Notes under the pieces: generated by a model
The model's input: the letters and a program-made list of their open reading frames with translations, nothing else
Told to the model about the DNA's origin: nothing
Databases searched by the model: none
Origin: Streptomyces sp. Edi4
GTDB taxonomy: Bacteria > Actinomycetota > Actinomycetes > Streptomycetales > Streptomycetaceae
DNA: 64,000 nucleotides
Direction of reading: 5' to 3'
Assembly: GCF_040253615.1 (NCBI RefSeq)
Contig: NZ_JBEJGY010000004.1
Coordinates: forward strand, 6,324,001-6,388,000
Program-made: the position numbers and the translations under genes
In this document: positions 44,858 to 54,104 of the stretch, one piece after another
How the letters are laid out: each line of letters starts with the position of its first letter
Numbering within the stretch: position 1 is the first letter of the stretch

Positions 44858-45421
44858 GTGAAGGCGATCTGCGTCGCCGGCAGCCCCAACCACATGGCGT
44901 GGAGCCGCCGGCTGCTGAGGGAGGTGACGGACGGGCTGGCCGAGCGGGGCTGGGACACCGACGTGCTCGACCTGCGCGACCTCAAACTGCCGCTGCTCGA
45001 CGTACAGAGCTACCAGTCCCTGGACCCCTACCCCGACCCGGTGGTCCAGGACTGGCGCACCCGCGTCGCGGCGGCCGACGCGGTCGTCCTTTCGACCCCC
45101 GTCCACCACGCCAGCTACTCCGGCCTGCTCAAATGCGCCCTCGATTTCCTGGTGGCCGACGCCTTCGCGGGCCGGGCGGTCGGGCTGCTCTCCAACGGCG
45201 GGGCTGCCCGGGGCGCCACGCTCGGCTGCGAACACCTCAGGTCGGTGGTGAAGGCGCTCGGCGGCTGGCCCGTGCCCACCCAGGTCGCCACCTGCGCCCA
45301 GGACTTCGACGCCGAGACACGCACGCTCAGCAACCGGGCCCTGATCCGCAGATGCGGCGCGCTCTGCGACGAACTGACCCAGTTCACGCGCGCCATGCGC
45401 ACGCCGCGGACCGACGCATGA
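44858..45421 (+). CDS. NAD(P)H-dependent FMN reductase
   Basis: 187-residue flavodoxin-fold reductase of the NADPH-dependent FMN reductase family. The phosphate loop CVAGSPNHMAWSRRLL is at the N-terminus and VVLSTPVHHASYSGLLKCALDFL is the conserved central part. It may reduce flavin for a partner enzyme or act on the azapteridine, whose toxicity comes from redox cycling. GTG 44858 has GAGGAG six bases upstream; TTG 44852 is a weaker alternative. Confidence 0.87.
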   Translation: MKAICVAGSPNHMAWSRRLLREVTDGLAERGWDTDVLDLRDLKLPLLDVQSYQSLDPYPDPVVQDWRTRVAAADAVVLSTPVHHASYSGLLKCALDFLVADAFAGRAVGLLSNGGAARGATLGCEHLRSVVKALGGWPVPTQVATCAQDFDAETRTLSNRALIRRCGALCDELTQFTRAMRTPRTDA

Positions 45422-46698
45422 CCCAGTCCGCCGGACCCGGCGAGCGGACCGAACCAGGCCCGCCCGGGCCCCCGGGCCGGCTGGCGCGGACCGTGCGGGT
45501 GCTGCGGGTCTCGCCCAACTTCCGGCGCTACTGGCTGGGCCAGACGGCCTCCCTGATCGGCACCTGGATGCAGTTCACCGGCCAGATCTGGCTGGTGGTC
45601 AAGGTGTTGGCGCCCGGCGACGGAACCATGCTCGGCATCACCGCGGCCCTTCAGTCCGCGCCGATCGTGCTCACCCTGTTCGGCGGCTCGCTCGCCGACG
45701 GCCGCGACAAGCGCAAGCTGCTCATGGTGACCCAGGCGTCCTCCGGGCTGCTCGCCCTCGTCCTTGGCCTCGCCACCCTGACCGGGCACGTCGGCCTGCC
45801 GCTCGTGTGGTGCTGCGCGGCCGGGCTCGGCCTTGTCAACGCGGCGGACGCGCCGGCCCGGCAGGCGATCGTGCCCGAACTGGTCGACGAGGACGACGTG
45901 GCGAACGCGATCGCCCTCAACAGCGCCAGCTACCAGGCGATGCGCGCGGTGGGCGTCGCGCTGGCCCCCTTGAGCGTCGCCTGGTGGGGGCTTTCGGCGC
46001 CGTTCCTCTTCAACGCCGCCTCCTTCGGCTGCGTGGTGCTCGCGCTCGCCACCCTGGACCGCGACCGCATGCGGCCGGTCGTCCGCAAGAGCAAGGGCCG
46101 CCCCCGGGTGCGCGAGGGCCTGGCCGCGATCGCTGCCGACCGGGGCCTGCTCGCGCCCATAGCGGCGCTGACCCTGGTCGCCGTCTTCGCCCTCAACTTC
46201 AATGTGACGCTGCCGTTCCTGGCCACCGACTCCATCGGCGGCGGGCTCGGCCTGGTCGGCTCGCTGTACATGGTCAGCTCGATCGGCGCCGTGGTGGCCG
46301 CCCTTGGCATCGCGGGCTCCTCCCGGCCCGGCGACCGCCTGGTGATCGGCTCCACCGTGACGCTGGCCGTGACGATGACCGCGCTCGCCTTCTCCCGTTC
46401 CCCCTGGCTGGCCTGCGCGGTGATGCTGCCGCTCGGCGCCTCGATCGCGGCGACCACGGCCACGATCAACACCCTGCTCCAGCGGCGTTGCGAGCCCGAG
46501 GTGCGGGGCCGGGTGATGGCGGTGTACGGCCTGATCATGCAGGGTTCGTCCCTCATCGGGGGCCCGTTGACCGGCGCCCTGTCCGATCCCTCCCGCTGGG
46601 GCGCCCCGGGCGGCCTCCTGATCGGCGCGGCCGCGACCCTGACGGCGGCCGGGGTGCTGGCCGGGCTCGCGCGGGGACGGAAGGGGCGGGGGAGTTGA
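45418..46698 (+). CDS. MFS exporter
   Basis: 426 residues, about 12 membrane segments, EntS-like MFS_3 type. RRYWLGQTASLIGTWMQ opens TM1, FGGSLADGRDKRKLL is the loop 2-3 motif, and ADAPARQAIVPELV lies in TM4. Last gene of the operon (ATGA overlap), it most likely exports the product and gives self-resistance. Proteobacterial toxoflavin clusters use an RND pump instead. Confidence 0.88.
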   Translation: MTQSAGPGERTEPGPPGPPGRLARTVRVLRVSPNFRRYWLGQTASLIGTWMQFTGQIWLVVKVLAPGDGTMLGITAALQSAPIVLTLFGGSLADGRDKRKLLMVTQASSGLLALVLGLATLTGHVGLPLVWCCAAGLGLVNAADAPARQAIVPELVDEDDVANAIALNSASYQAMRAVGVALAPLSVAWWGLSAPFLFNAASFGCVVLALATLDRDRMRPVVRKSKGRPRVREGLAAIAADRGLLAPIAALTLVAVFALNFNVTLPFLATDSIGGGLGLVGSLYMVSSIGAVVAALGIAGSSRPGDRLVIGSTVTLAVTMTALAFSRSPWLACAVMLPLGASIAATTATINTLLQRRCEPEVRGRVMAVYGLIMQGSSLIGGPLTGALSDPSRWGAPGGLLIGAAATLTAAGVLAGLARGRKGRGS

Positions 46699-46769
46699 GG
46701 TACCTCTGGTGTTGCCGGCGTGACCAGGTACTCTCGGTGCACTCAACCCCATAGCTGAGCCGTATGCCG

Positions 46770-46895
46770 CCCGTGCCACAAGTGACGCTCCCCGCAGGGG
46801 AGTTGCCCAGCGGGTCGTTCCTCCCACGACGCAGTGGTCGGGAGGGGCGAGCCAGGGCGACGATCGCGTCCGCGAGGTCAGCCGTGCGGATGCTG
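46770..46895 (+). promoter_or_regulatory. Structured 5' leader of the transglycosylase gene, possible riboswitch
   Basis: About 140 bases before the start can fold into nested stems. CTCCCC-GCA-GGGGAG (46791-46805) is followed by CCTCCC pairing with GGGAGG across 14 bases, and GTTGCCC closing with GGGCGAC around it. Streptomyces cell-wall hydrolase genes are often controlled by c-di-AMP (ydaO-type) riboswitches, but I do not see a clear ydaO consensus, so only a structured leader is claimed. Confidence 0.4.
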
Positions 46896-46910
46896 CTGGA
46901 AGGAAAGCGC

Positions 46911-47651
46911 GTGAGCCGGATATCGGCCCGAGGATTCGCGGTGGCGTCCGCCACCGCCGTCACCACCGTTGGCGCGGTCGTGGGTGTCGCCGCGGGCGGC
47001 CCCGCGGCCGCTTCGAGCGACGCGGAGGCGACTGCCGCCGGCACGACGCTGCTGGCCGACCTCCCCGCCGGCCAGCAGGCCCAGGTGGGGTCGGTGTCCC
47101 TGGCCCGCCAGGCGGAGGTCCAGTCGGCGCAGGCCGACGCCGCGGCGAAGAAGTCGGCCCAGGAGGCCGCCCGCCTCAAGGCCGCCCAGGACGCCAAGGC
47201 CAAGAAGGACGCCGCCGACAAGGCCAAGGCCGACAAGGAGAAGGCCGACAAGGAGAAGGCGGACAAGGCGGACAAGGACGCCCAGGACGCCAAGGACCGC
47301 GACCTGGAGACCCAGGCCGCCAGCCGCGCGTCGAGCCGCACCACCTTCCAGGTCAAGAGCTCCTACTCGGTCTCCGACGTCCAGGCGATCGCCCGCCAGA
47401 TCGTCCCCGCGGGCCAGTTCCAGTGCTTCAGCTCCATCGTGAACAACGAGTCGAGCTGGAACTACACCGCCACCAACGGCTCGGCCTACGGCCTGGTCCA
47501 GGCGCTGCCGGGTTCCAAGATGAGCTCGGCGGGCTCCGACTGGCAGACCAACCCGGCCACCCAGATCAAGTGGGGCCTCAACTACATGAACCAGCGCTAC
47601 GGCAGCCCGTGCGGCGCCTGGACGTACTGGCAGTCCCACCAGTCGTACTAG
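46911..47651 (+). CDS. Secreted lytic transglycosylase-like protein
   Basis: About 246 residues. A signal peptide (FAVASATAVTTVGAVVGVAAGGPAAASS) is followed by a long charged Ala/Lys/Asp coiled coil (AKKDAADKAKADKEKADK region). The C-terminal SLT-like domain has the catalytic Glu in NNESSW, then GSAYGLVQALPGSKM, and two Cys (QFQC and SPCGAW) that could form a disulphide. It would cleave or bind peptidoglycan outside the cell. GTG 46911 has GGAAGGA upstream; ATG 46890 is also possible. Confidence 0.87.
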   Translation: MSRISARGFAVASATAVTTVGAVVGVAAGGPAAASSDAEATAAGTTLLADLPAGQQAQVGSVSLARQAEVQSAQADAAAKKSAQEAARLKAAQDAKAKKDAADKAKADKEKADKEKADKADKDAQDAKDRDLETQAASRASSRTTFQVKSSYSVSDVQAIARQIVPAGQFQCFSSIVNNESSWNYTATNGSAYGLVQALPGSKMSSAGSDWQTNPATQIKWGLNYMNQRYGSPCGAWTYWQSHQSY

Positions 47652-47665
47652 CGCCGGCACCCGCG

Positions 47666-47688
47666 GGGGCCCGTCGTCGACGGGCCCC
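47666..47688 (+). terminator. Perfect 10-base hairpin after the transglycosylase
   Basis: GGGGCCCGTC (47666-47675), a three-base loop and GACGGGCCCC (47679-47688), 15 bases after the stop. No T tract. Confidence 0.7.
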
Positions 47689-47906
47689 GGCCCGCCCGGA
47701 GGGCGTCGCCGGACGCACGCAGGCGCCCTCGGGCTCCCTCGGGAGCCCCGCTCCCGCCTCCTCACACCCCTCCCCCCCGTCACCGCACGCCCGAGCGCAT
47801 GCGCGGGCCGACGTGGGCGGTCATGATGAGAAGGGGGCGCGCATGTCCGGCGCGTGCGGGGGTACGTCCTCGCGCGGGCCCGGCGACCGGGGAGAAGGAG
47901 GCCACG

Positions 47907-48551
47907 GTGGGCGACGACCAACTGATGCGGACCCTGCTGAGCGGCCACGGCCGCACGTACGCGGCCGAGGCGGGCATCCGCCTGAAGGACGCCCCGCAGC
48001 CCCTGTACCGCACGCTGGTCCTGGCCAGTCTCCTGAGCGCGCGGATCCGGGCCTCCGTCGCCGTGGCGACCGCCCGGGCCCTGTACGACGCGGGCCTGCG
48101 CGATCCTCGGCGCATGGCCCGGGCGACCTGGCAGCAGCGCGTGGACGCGCTGGGGGCGGGTGGCTACCGGCGCTACGACGAACGCACCGCCACCCAACTC
48201 GGCGACGGCGCAGAGCTGTTGCTCGGCCAGTGGGGCGGCGACCTGCGGCGCCTGCGTGAGCGGGCCGACGGCGACGCGGACGCGCTGCGCGCGCTGCTGC
48301 GCGAGACCCCGGGGCTCGGTCCGACCGGCGCCGACATCTTCCTGCGCGAAGTCCAGGACATCTGGTCCGAATTCGCCCCCTTCCTCGACACGAAGACCCT
48401 GCAAGGAGCCGAACGGCTCGGGCTGCCGAAGGACCCGGCCGCCCTGCTCCGCCTCGCCGGCGACACCCCGCGCGCCGAACTCGCCGCCGCTCTGGTCCGC
48501 GCCGCACTCGACCGCAAGGTGGTGGAGGACTGCCTGGCGAAGGCCGCCTGA
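47907..48551 (+). CDS. HhH-GPD-like (endonuclease III superfamily) protein
   Basis: About 214 residues. The all-helical fold contains LVLASLLSARIRASVAVATARAL at the start and the helix-hairpin-helix ETPGLGPTGADIFLREV, followed by a region where the catalytic Asp would sit. There is no iron-sulphur Cys cluster and the key Lys is not obvious, so glycosylase activity is uncertain. GTG 47907 follows GAAGGAGG; upstream frame to 47799 is Arg/Pro-rich. Confidence 0.75.
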   Translation: MGDDQLMRTLLSGHGRTYAAEAGIRLKDAPQPLYRTLVLASLLSARIRASVAVATARALYDAGLRDPRRMARATWQQRVDALGAGGYRRYDERTATQLGDGAELLLGQWGGDLRRLRERADGDADALRALLRETPGLGPTGADIFLREVQDIWSEFAPFLDTKTLQGAERLGLPKDPAALLRLAGDTPRAELAAALVRAALDRKVVEDCLAKAA

Positions 48552-48652
48552 AGCGAGGCCCCGACTTTTCCGAGGCGCCCGGCCGGAACTCCCGGCCGGG
48601 CTTCGCGCGTTGTGGGGAGAGCCAGTACACCTACACGGGGAAGCGGGACGAG

Positions 48653-48979
48653 ATGACCTACGAGCGACCACTGGCCGAGCCGGGACCCGACGTGCAAGGG
48701 CCCACACCGGCGGAGAAGGCCGGGCGGGAGGCGGTGCGCGAGCAGGCCCAGGGGATGGGGCACCACGAGGCGGTCGCGGCGTTCCGCCGGCTCGCCGCGG
48801 CCAAGGACAGCCCCTCGGAGGACGAGGCGGAAGGCGGCGAGGCCGGCGCGGACGGCGGCGGCCGCCGTCTGGCGGAACTGGAGGAGTGGGAACGCATCGT
48901 GGCGCAGCTGTCCGTGCACGCGGGGACCTACGACGCCGAGTCCGATCCGTACGTCCAGGGCGAACGCGCGGCGCACTGA
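48653..48979 (+). CDS. Small acidic hypothetical protein
   Basis: 108 residues, hydrophilic, rich in Glu, Asp, Ala and Gly. A helical middle (EAVAAFRRLAAAK) and an ELEEWERIVAQLSVHAGTY segment are visible. No membrane segment or known motif. It converges with kdpC. The start is ATG 48653. Confidence 0.6.
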   Translation: MTYERPLAEPGPDVQGPTPAEKAGREAVREQAQGMGHHEAVAAFRRLAAAKDSPSEDEAEGGEAGADGGGRRLAELEEWERIVAQLSVHAGTYDAESDPYVQGERAAH

Positions 48980-48992
48980 GCGCCGCGCCGCC

Positions 48993-49052
48993 CTGCGTCG
49001 ACTTCGCCTGCGCCTGCTTCGCCTGCGTCGGTTTCGCGTGCGTCGGCTCCGC
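48993..49052. repeat. Four tandem 15-base repeats downstream of kdpC
   Basis: Four adjacent 15-base units (CTGCGTCGACTTCGC and three variants) fill 48993-49052. On the minus strand they would encode AEPTH-AKPTQ-AKQAQ-AKSTQ, but in a frame shifted by one base from kdpC, whose stop lies 8 bases before them. Confidence 0.75.
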
Positions 49053-49060
49053 CGCCTCGC

Positions 49061-49738
49061 TCAGCCCTTCGTCAGCGCCCTGAGCGCGATGTTGAGTTCG
49101 AGCACGTTGACGCGGGGCTCGCCCAGGAAGCCGAGCGTGCGGCCCTCGGTGTGCTCCGCGACCAGCCGCGCGACCCGCCCCACATCGAGCCGGTTGCGCT
49201 CGGCGACGCGGTGGATCTGAAGCTCGGCGTACGCGGGGGAGATGTCCGGGTCGAGGCCCGAGGCGGATGACGTGACGGCGTCGGCCGGCACGTCCTGGGG
49301 CCTGACGGTGAAGGTGGCCGTGGTGTTGTCCTTGACGACGGCCACCTTGGCGTCCTTGATCTGCTGGACGAGCTCGGGGCTGTCGGCGGCCTTGTTGGTG
49401 GCGCCGGAGACGAGCAGCGAGTACCGCTGGTTGACGGTGTTGGCGCCGAGCCCGCCCGACGGACGCGGCTGGAACCACCTGAGGTCCGGCCTGGCCGCCT
49501 CGCCCGGGTCCTCGGGGTTCTTCCTGGGCAGGTCGTAGCTCTGCCCGATGAGGGACGAGCCCACCACCCGGCCGCTGGTGTCCTTGATCTCGGAGCCGTT
49601 GGCGCGGTCGCTGAACGCGGCCTGCGCGATGCCGGTGACGGCGAGCGGATAGAGCACCCCGCACAGGACCGTCAGGACCACGAGGGCCCGCAGGCCCGCG
49701 CCGATCAGCCGTGCGGTGTTTGCGACAGAACTGTTCAT
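49061..49738 (-). CDS. kdpC: Potassium-transporting ATPase subunit C
   Basis: 225 residues. One N-terminal membrane helix (LRALVVLTVLCGVLYPLAVTGIAQ) and an extracytoplasmic domain with GSSLIGQSYD, WFQPRPS and the C-terminal DVGRVARLVAEHTEGRTLGFLGEPRVNVLELN motif. KdpC stabilises the KdpA-KdpB complex. It begins six bases after kdpB. Confidence 0.95.
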   Translation of the reverse strand: MNSSVANTARLIGAGLRALVVLTVLCGVLYPLAVTGIAQAAFSDRANGSEIKDTSGRVVGSSLIGQSYDLPRKNPEDPGEAARPDLRWFQPRPSGGLGANTVNQRYSLLVSGATNKAADSPELVQQIKDAKVAVVKDNTTATFTVRPQDVPADAVTSSASGLDPDISPAYAELQIHRVAERNRLDVGRVARLVAEHTEGRTLGFLGEPRVNVLELNIALRALTKG

Positions 49739-49744
49739 AGCCGA

Positions 49745-51843
<2,099 letters not shown>

Positions 51844-51847
<4 letters not shown>

Positions 51848-53514
51848 GAGGCGAGCCCTTCAGCAAGCGGCCCCAGCGCGAGGGCGGGGAAGTAGGTGAG
51901 ACCGGTGATGATGACGATCGTGCCGGCCAACAGGCCGGTGTAGAGCGGCTTGTCGGTGCGCAGCGTGCCCACCGTGGCGGGGACCGGCTGCTGTTCGCCG
52001 AGCGAGCCGGCCAGGGCGAGGACGAAGACCATCGGCAGGAACCGGCCGAGCAGCATCGCGAGGCCGATGGTGGTGTTGAACCACTGCGTGTCCGCGTTCA
52101 GACCGGCGAAGGCGGACCCGTTGTTGTTGGCGCCCGACGAGTACGCGTAGAGGATCTCGGAGAAGCCGTGCGCGCCGGAGTTCGCCATGGAATGGCCCGG
52201 CGTGGGCAGCGCCATCGCGGCCGCCGTGAAGCACAGCACGAGGGCCGGGGTCACCAGGATGTAGCAGGCGGCCAGCTTGATCTGCCGCGTACCGATCTTC
52301 TTGCCCAGGTACTCGGGGGTGCGGCCGACCATGAGACCCGCGATGAACACCGCGATGATCGCCATGATCAGCATGCCGTAGAGCCCGGAGCCGACACCGC
52401 CCGGCGCGATCTCGCCGAGCTGCATGCCCAGCATGGTGATGCCGCCGCCGAACCCCGTGAAGGAGGAGTGGAAGGAGTCGACCGCGCCGGTGGAGGTCAG
52501 CGTGGTGGACACGGCGAACAAGGAGGAGGCGCCGATGCCGAAGCGGGTCTCCTTGCCCTCCATCGCGCCGCCCGCCGCCTGCGGGGCCGGGCCGTGGTGG
52601 GCGAACTCCGTCCACATCATCAGGCCGACGAAGACGACCCAGATCGCGGCCATCGTCGCCAGGATCGCGTAGCCCTGGCGGACGCTGTCCACCATGCGGC
52701 CGAAGGTGCGGGTGAGGGAGAAGGGGATGACGAGGATCAGGAAGATCTCGAAGAGGTTCGTGAACGGGGTGGGGTTCTCGAAGGGATGGGCGGCGTTGGC
52801 GTTGAAGTAGCCGCCGCCGTTGGTGCCCAGCTCCTTGATGACCTCCTGCGAGGCCACCGCCCCGCCGTTCCACTGCTGGGGTCCGTGCCCGGTCATGAAC
52901 TGGCCCACCGCGTGGATGCCGGCGAAGTTCTGGATGACGCCGCACGCCACCAGGACCAGCGCGCCGATCACGGACATCGGCAGCAGAACGCGGACGGTGC
53001 CGCGCACCAGGTCCGCCCAGAAGTTGCCGAGCTCGCCGGTCCGCGAGCGGGCGAAGCCCCGTACGAGCGCCACGGCCACGGCCATGCCCACGGCCGCCGA
53101 GACGAAGTTCTGCACCGCGAGGCCGCCGGTCTGTACGACGTGGCCCATGGCCTGCTCGCCGTAGTAGGACTGCCAGTTCGTGTTGGACACGAAGGAGGCG
53201 GCCGTGTTGAACGCCTGGTCGGGGTCGATCGACACGAAGCCGAGCGAGCCCGGCAGGCTGCCCTGCACCCGCTGGAGCAGATAGAGGAACAGAACGCTCA
53301 CCGCCGAGAAGGCGAGGACCGAGCGCAGATAGGCGGACCAGCGCATCTCGGCCGCCGGGTTGGCGCCGATGGCCCGGTAGAGCCACCTCTCCGCCCGGTA
53401 GTGCTTCTGGGAGGAGTAGACCCGGGCCATGTAGTCGCCGAGCGGGCGATAGGCCAGTGCGAGCGCGGCGATCAGCGCGAGGAGCTGGAGCACACCAGCG
53501 AGTTCGGGGCTCAT
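51844..53514 (-). CDS. kdpA: Potassium-transporting ATPase subunit A
   Basis: 556 residues, about ten membrane helices, K+ channel-like subunit. Four selectivity-filter-like loops can be picked out, for example TNTNW-like SNTNWQSY, LGTNGGGYFNANAAHPFENP, and SGANNNGSAFAGL. Normal length for the family. No kdpDE sensor pair lies in the window. Confidence 0.96.
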
Positions 53515-53522
53515 GTCGGTGC

Positions 53523-53612
53523 TCAGAACCTCTCCGGGTACACGAGGGCGAGGACGAGGTAACCGAGCAGCGCGACGGCCACCACGAGACCGACGATGTT
53601 CTCGACGCTCAC
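53523..53612 (-). CDS. kdpF: Potassium-transporting ATPase subunit F
   Basis: 29-residue single-helix peptide (start GTG 53610-53612, ending LVYPERF), eight bases before kdpA. KdpF stabilises the pump. Its GTG overlaps the stop of the peptide gene upstream. Confidence 0.85.
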   Translation of the reverse strand: MSVENIVGLVVAVALLGYLVLALVYPERF

Positions 53613-53692
53613 AGCTTGGTCACCCCCCGCGCGATGAGGGCCACCAGTGCGAAGACCGCGATCGTGGTGGCGACGAAGGCCAGATCGGCCAT
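53609..53692 (-). CDS. 27-residue membrane peptide upstream of kdpF
   Basis: ATG 53690-53692 with CAGGAG upstream opens a 27-codon frame starting MADLAFVATTIAVFALV and ending GVTKL. It is one hydrophobic helix with a short cationic tail. It overlaps kdpF by four bases (GTGA), so it is translated as the first cistron of the operon. It may be an extra small subunit of the Kdp complex; no function is known. Confidence 0.7.
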   Translation of the reverse strand: MADLAFVATTIAVFALVALIARGVTKL

Positions 53693-54104
53693 CGTGAGCT
53701 CCTGGATGAAGTGATGAGATGGAATCGGCCGTGTGGCCGAAGCCGAGCAAACCGCGAGGACAGCCGGGCGTTAAGTCCCGTTGATGCCCTCCATACGGAC
53801 CCGTGGGCACTCTTGATGCCGCCCTGACGTGAAGGGGCCCCGCACGGGGAGCGTGGAGTGCCACCTGGGGATGCCGGGGGAGGTCGGGCCGCTCGCGTGG
53901 ACCGTCATGGGCACGCGGGTGTCCGGCGGCCCGGCGCGGGCCGGCGTGCGGCTCGTTACGCCGCTGGAGCGGTCCGTGTTAAGGACACGTCAGGATCGGC
54001 CCCCGTCATCGGCCCGCGTCCCGGCCCGGGCGATCAGAATGCGTACGCTGGCTCGGCCGTCGTGTCGATGGCCGAAAACCATCCCGTACGACAGGAGCCC
54101 CCCG
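53693..54104. other. Divergent region between kdp operon and APC permease
   Basis: About 410 bases that must carry both promoters. TTGATGCC occurs twice in direct orientation, at 53781-53788 and 53813-53820, about three helical turns apart, a possible activator site for kdp. No KdpE site could be confirmed and no gene is seen. Confidence 0.4.

Noticed and set aside
38019..45421. D-cycloserine-type cluster suggested by CysK-like, CysE-like and ATP-grasp genes
   Set aside because: No arginase-like DcsB, haem protein DcsA or racemase homologue is present, and GTP cyclohydrolase II, WD40 and SUMF1 genes point to azapteridines instead.
46770..46895. Definite ydaO (c-di-AMP) riboswitch
   Set aside because: Stem layout is suggestive but the conserved ydaO core bases are not apparent; kept only as a structured leader.
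48993..49052. CRISPR-like array
   Set aside because: Units are 15 bases, directly adjacent with no spacers, and coding-like.
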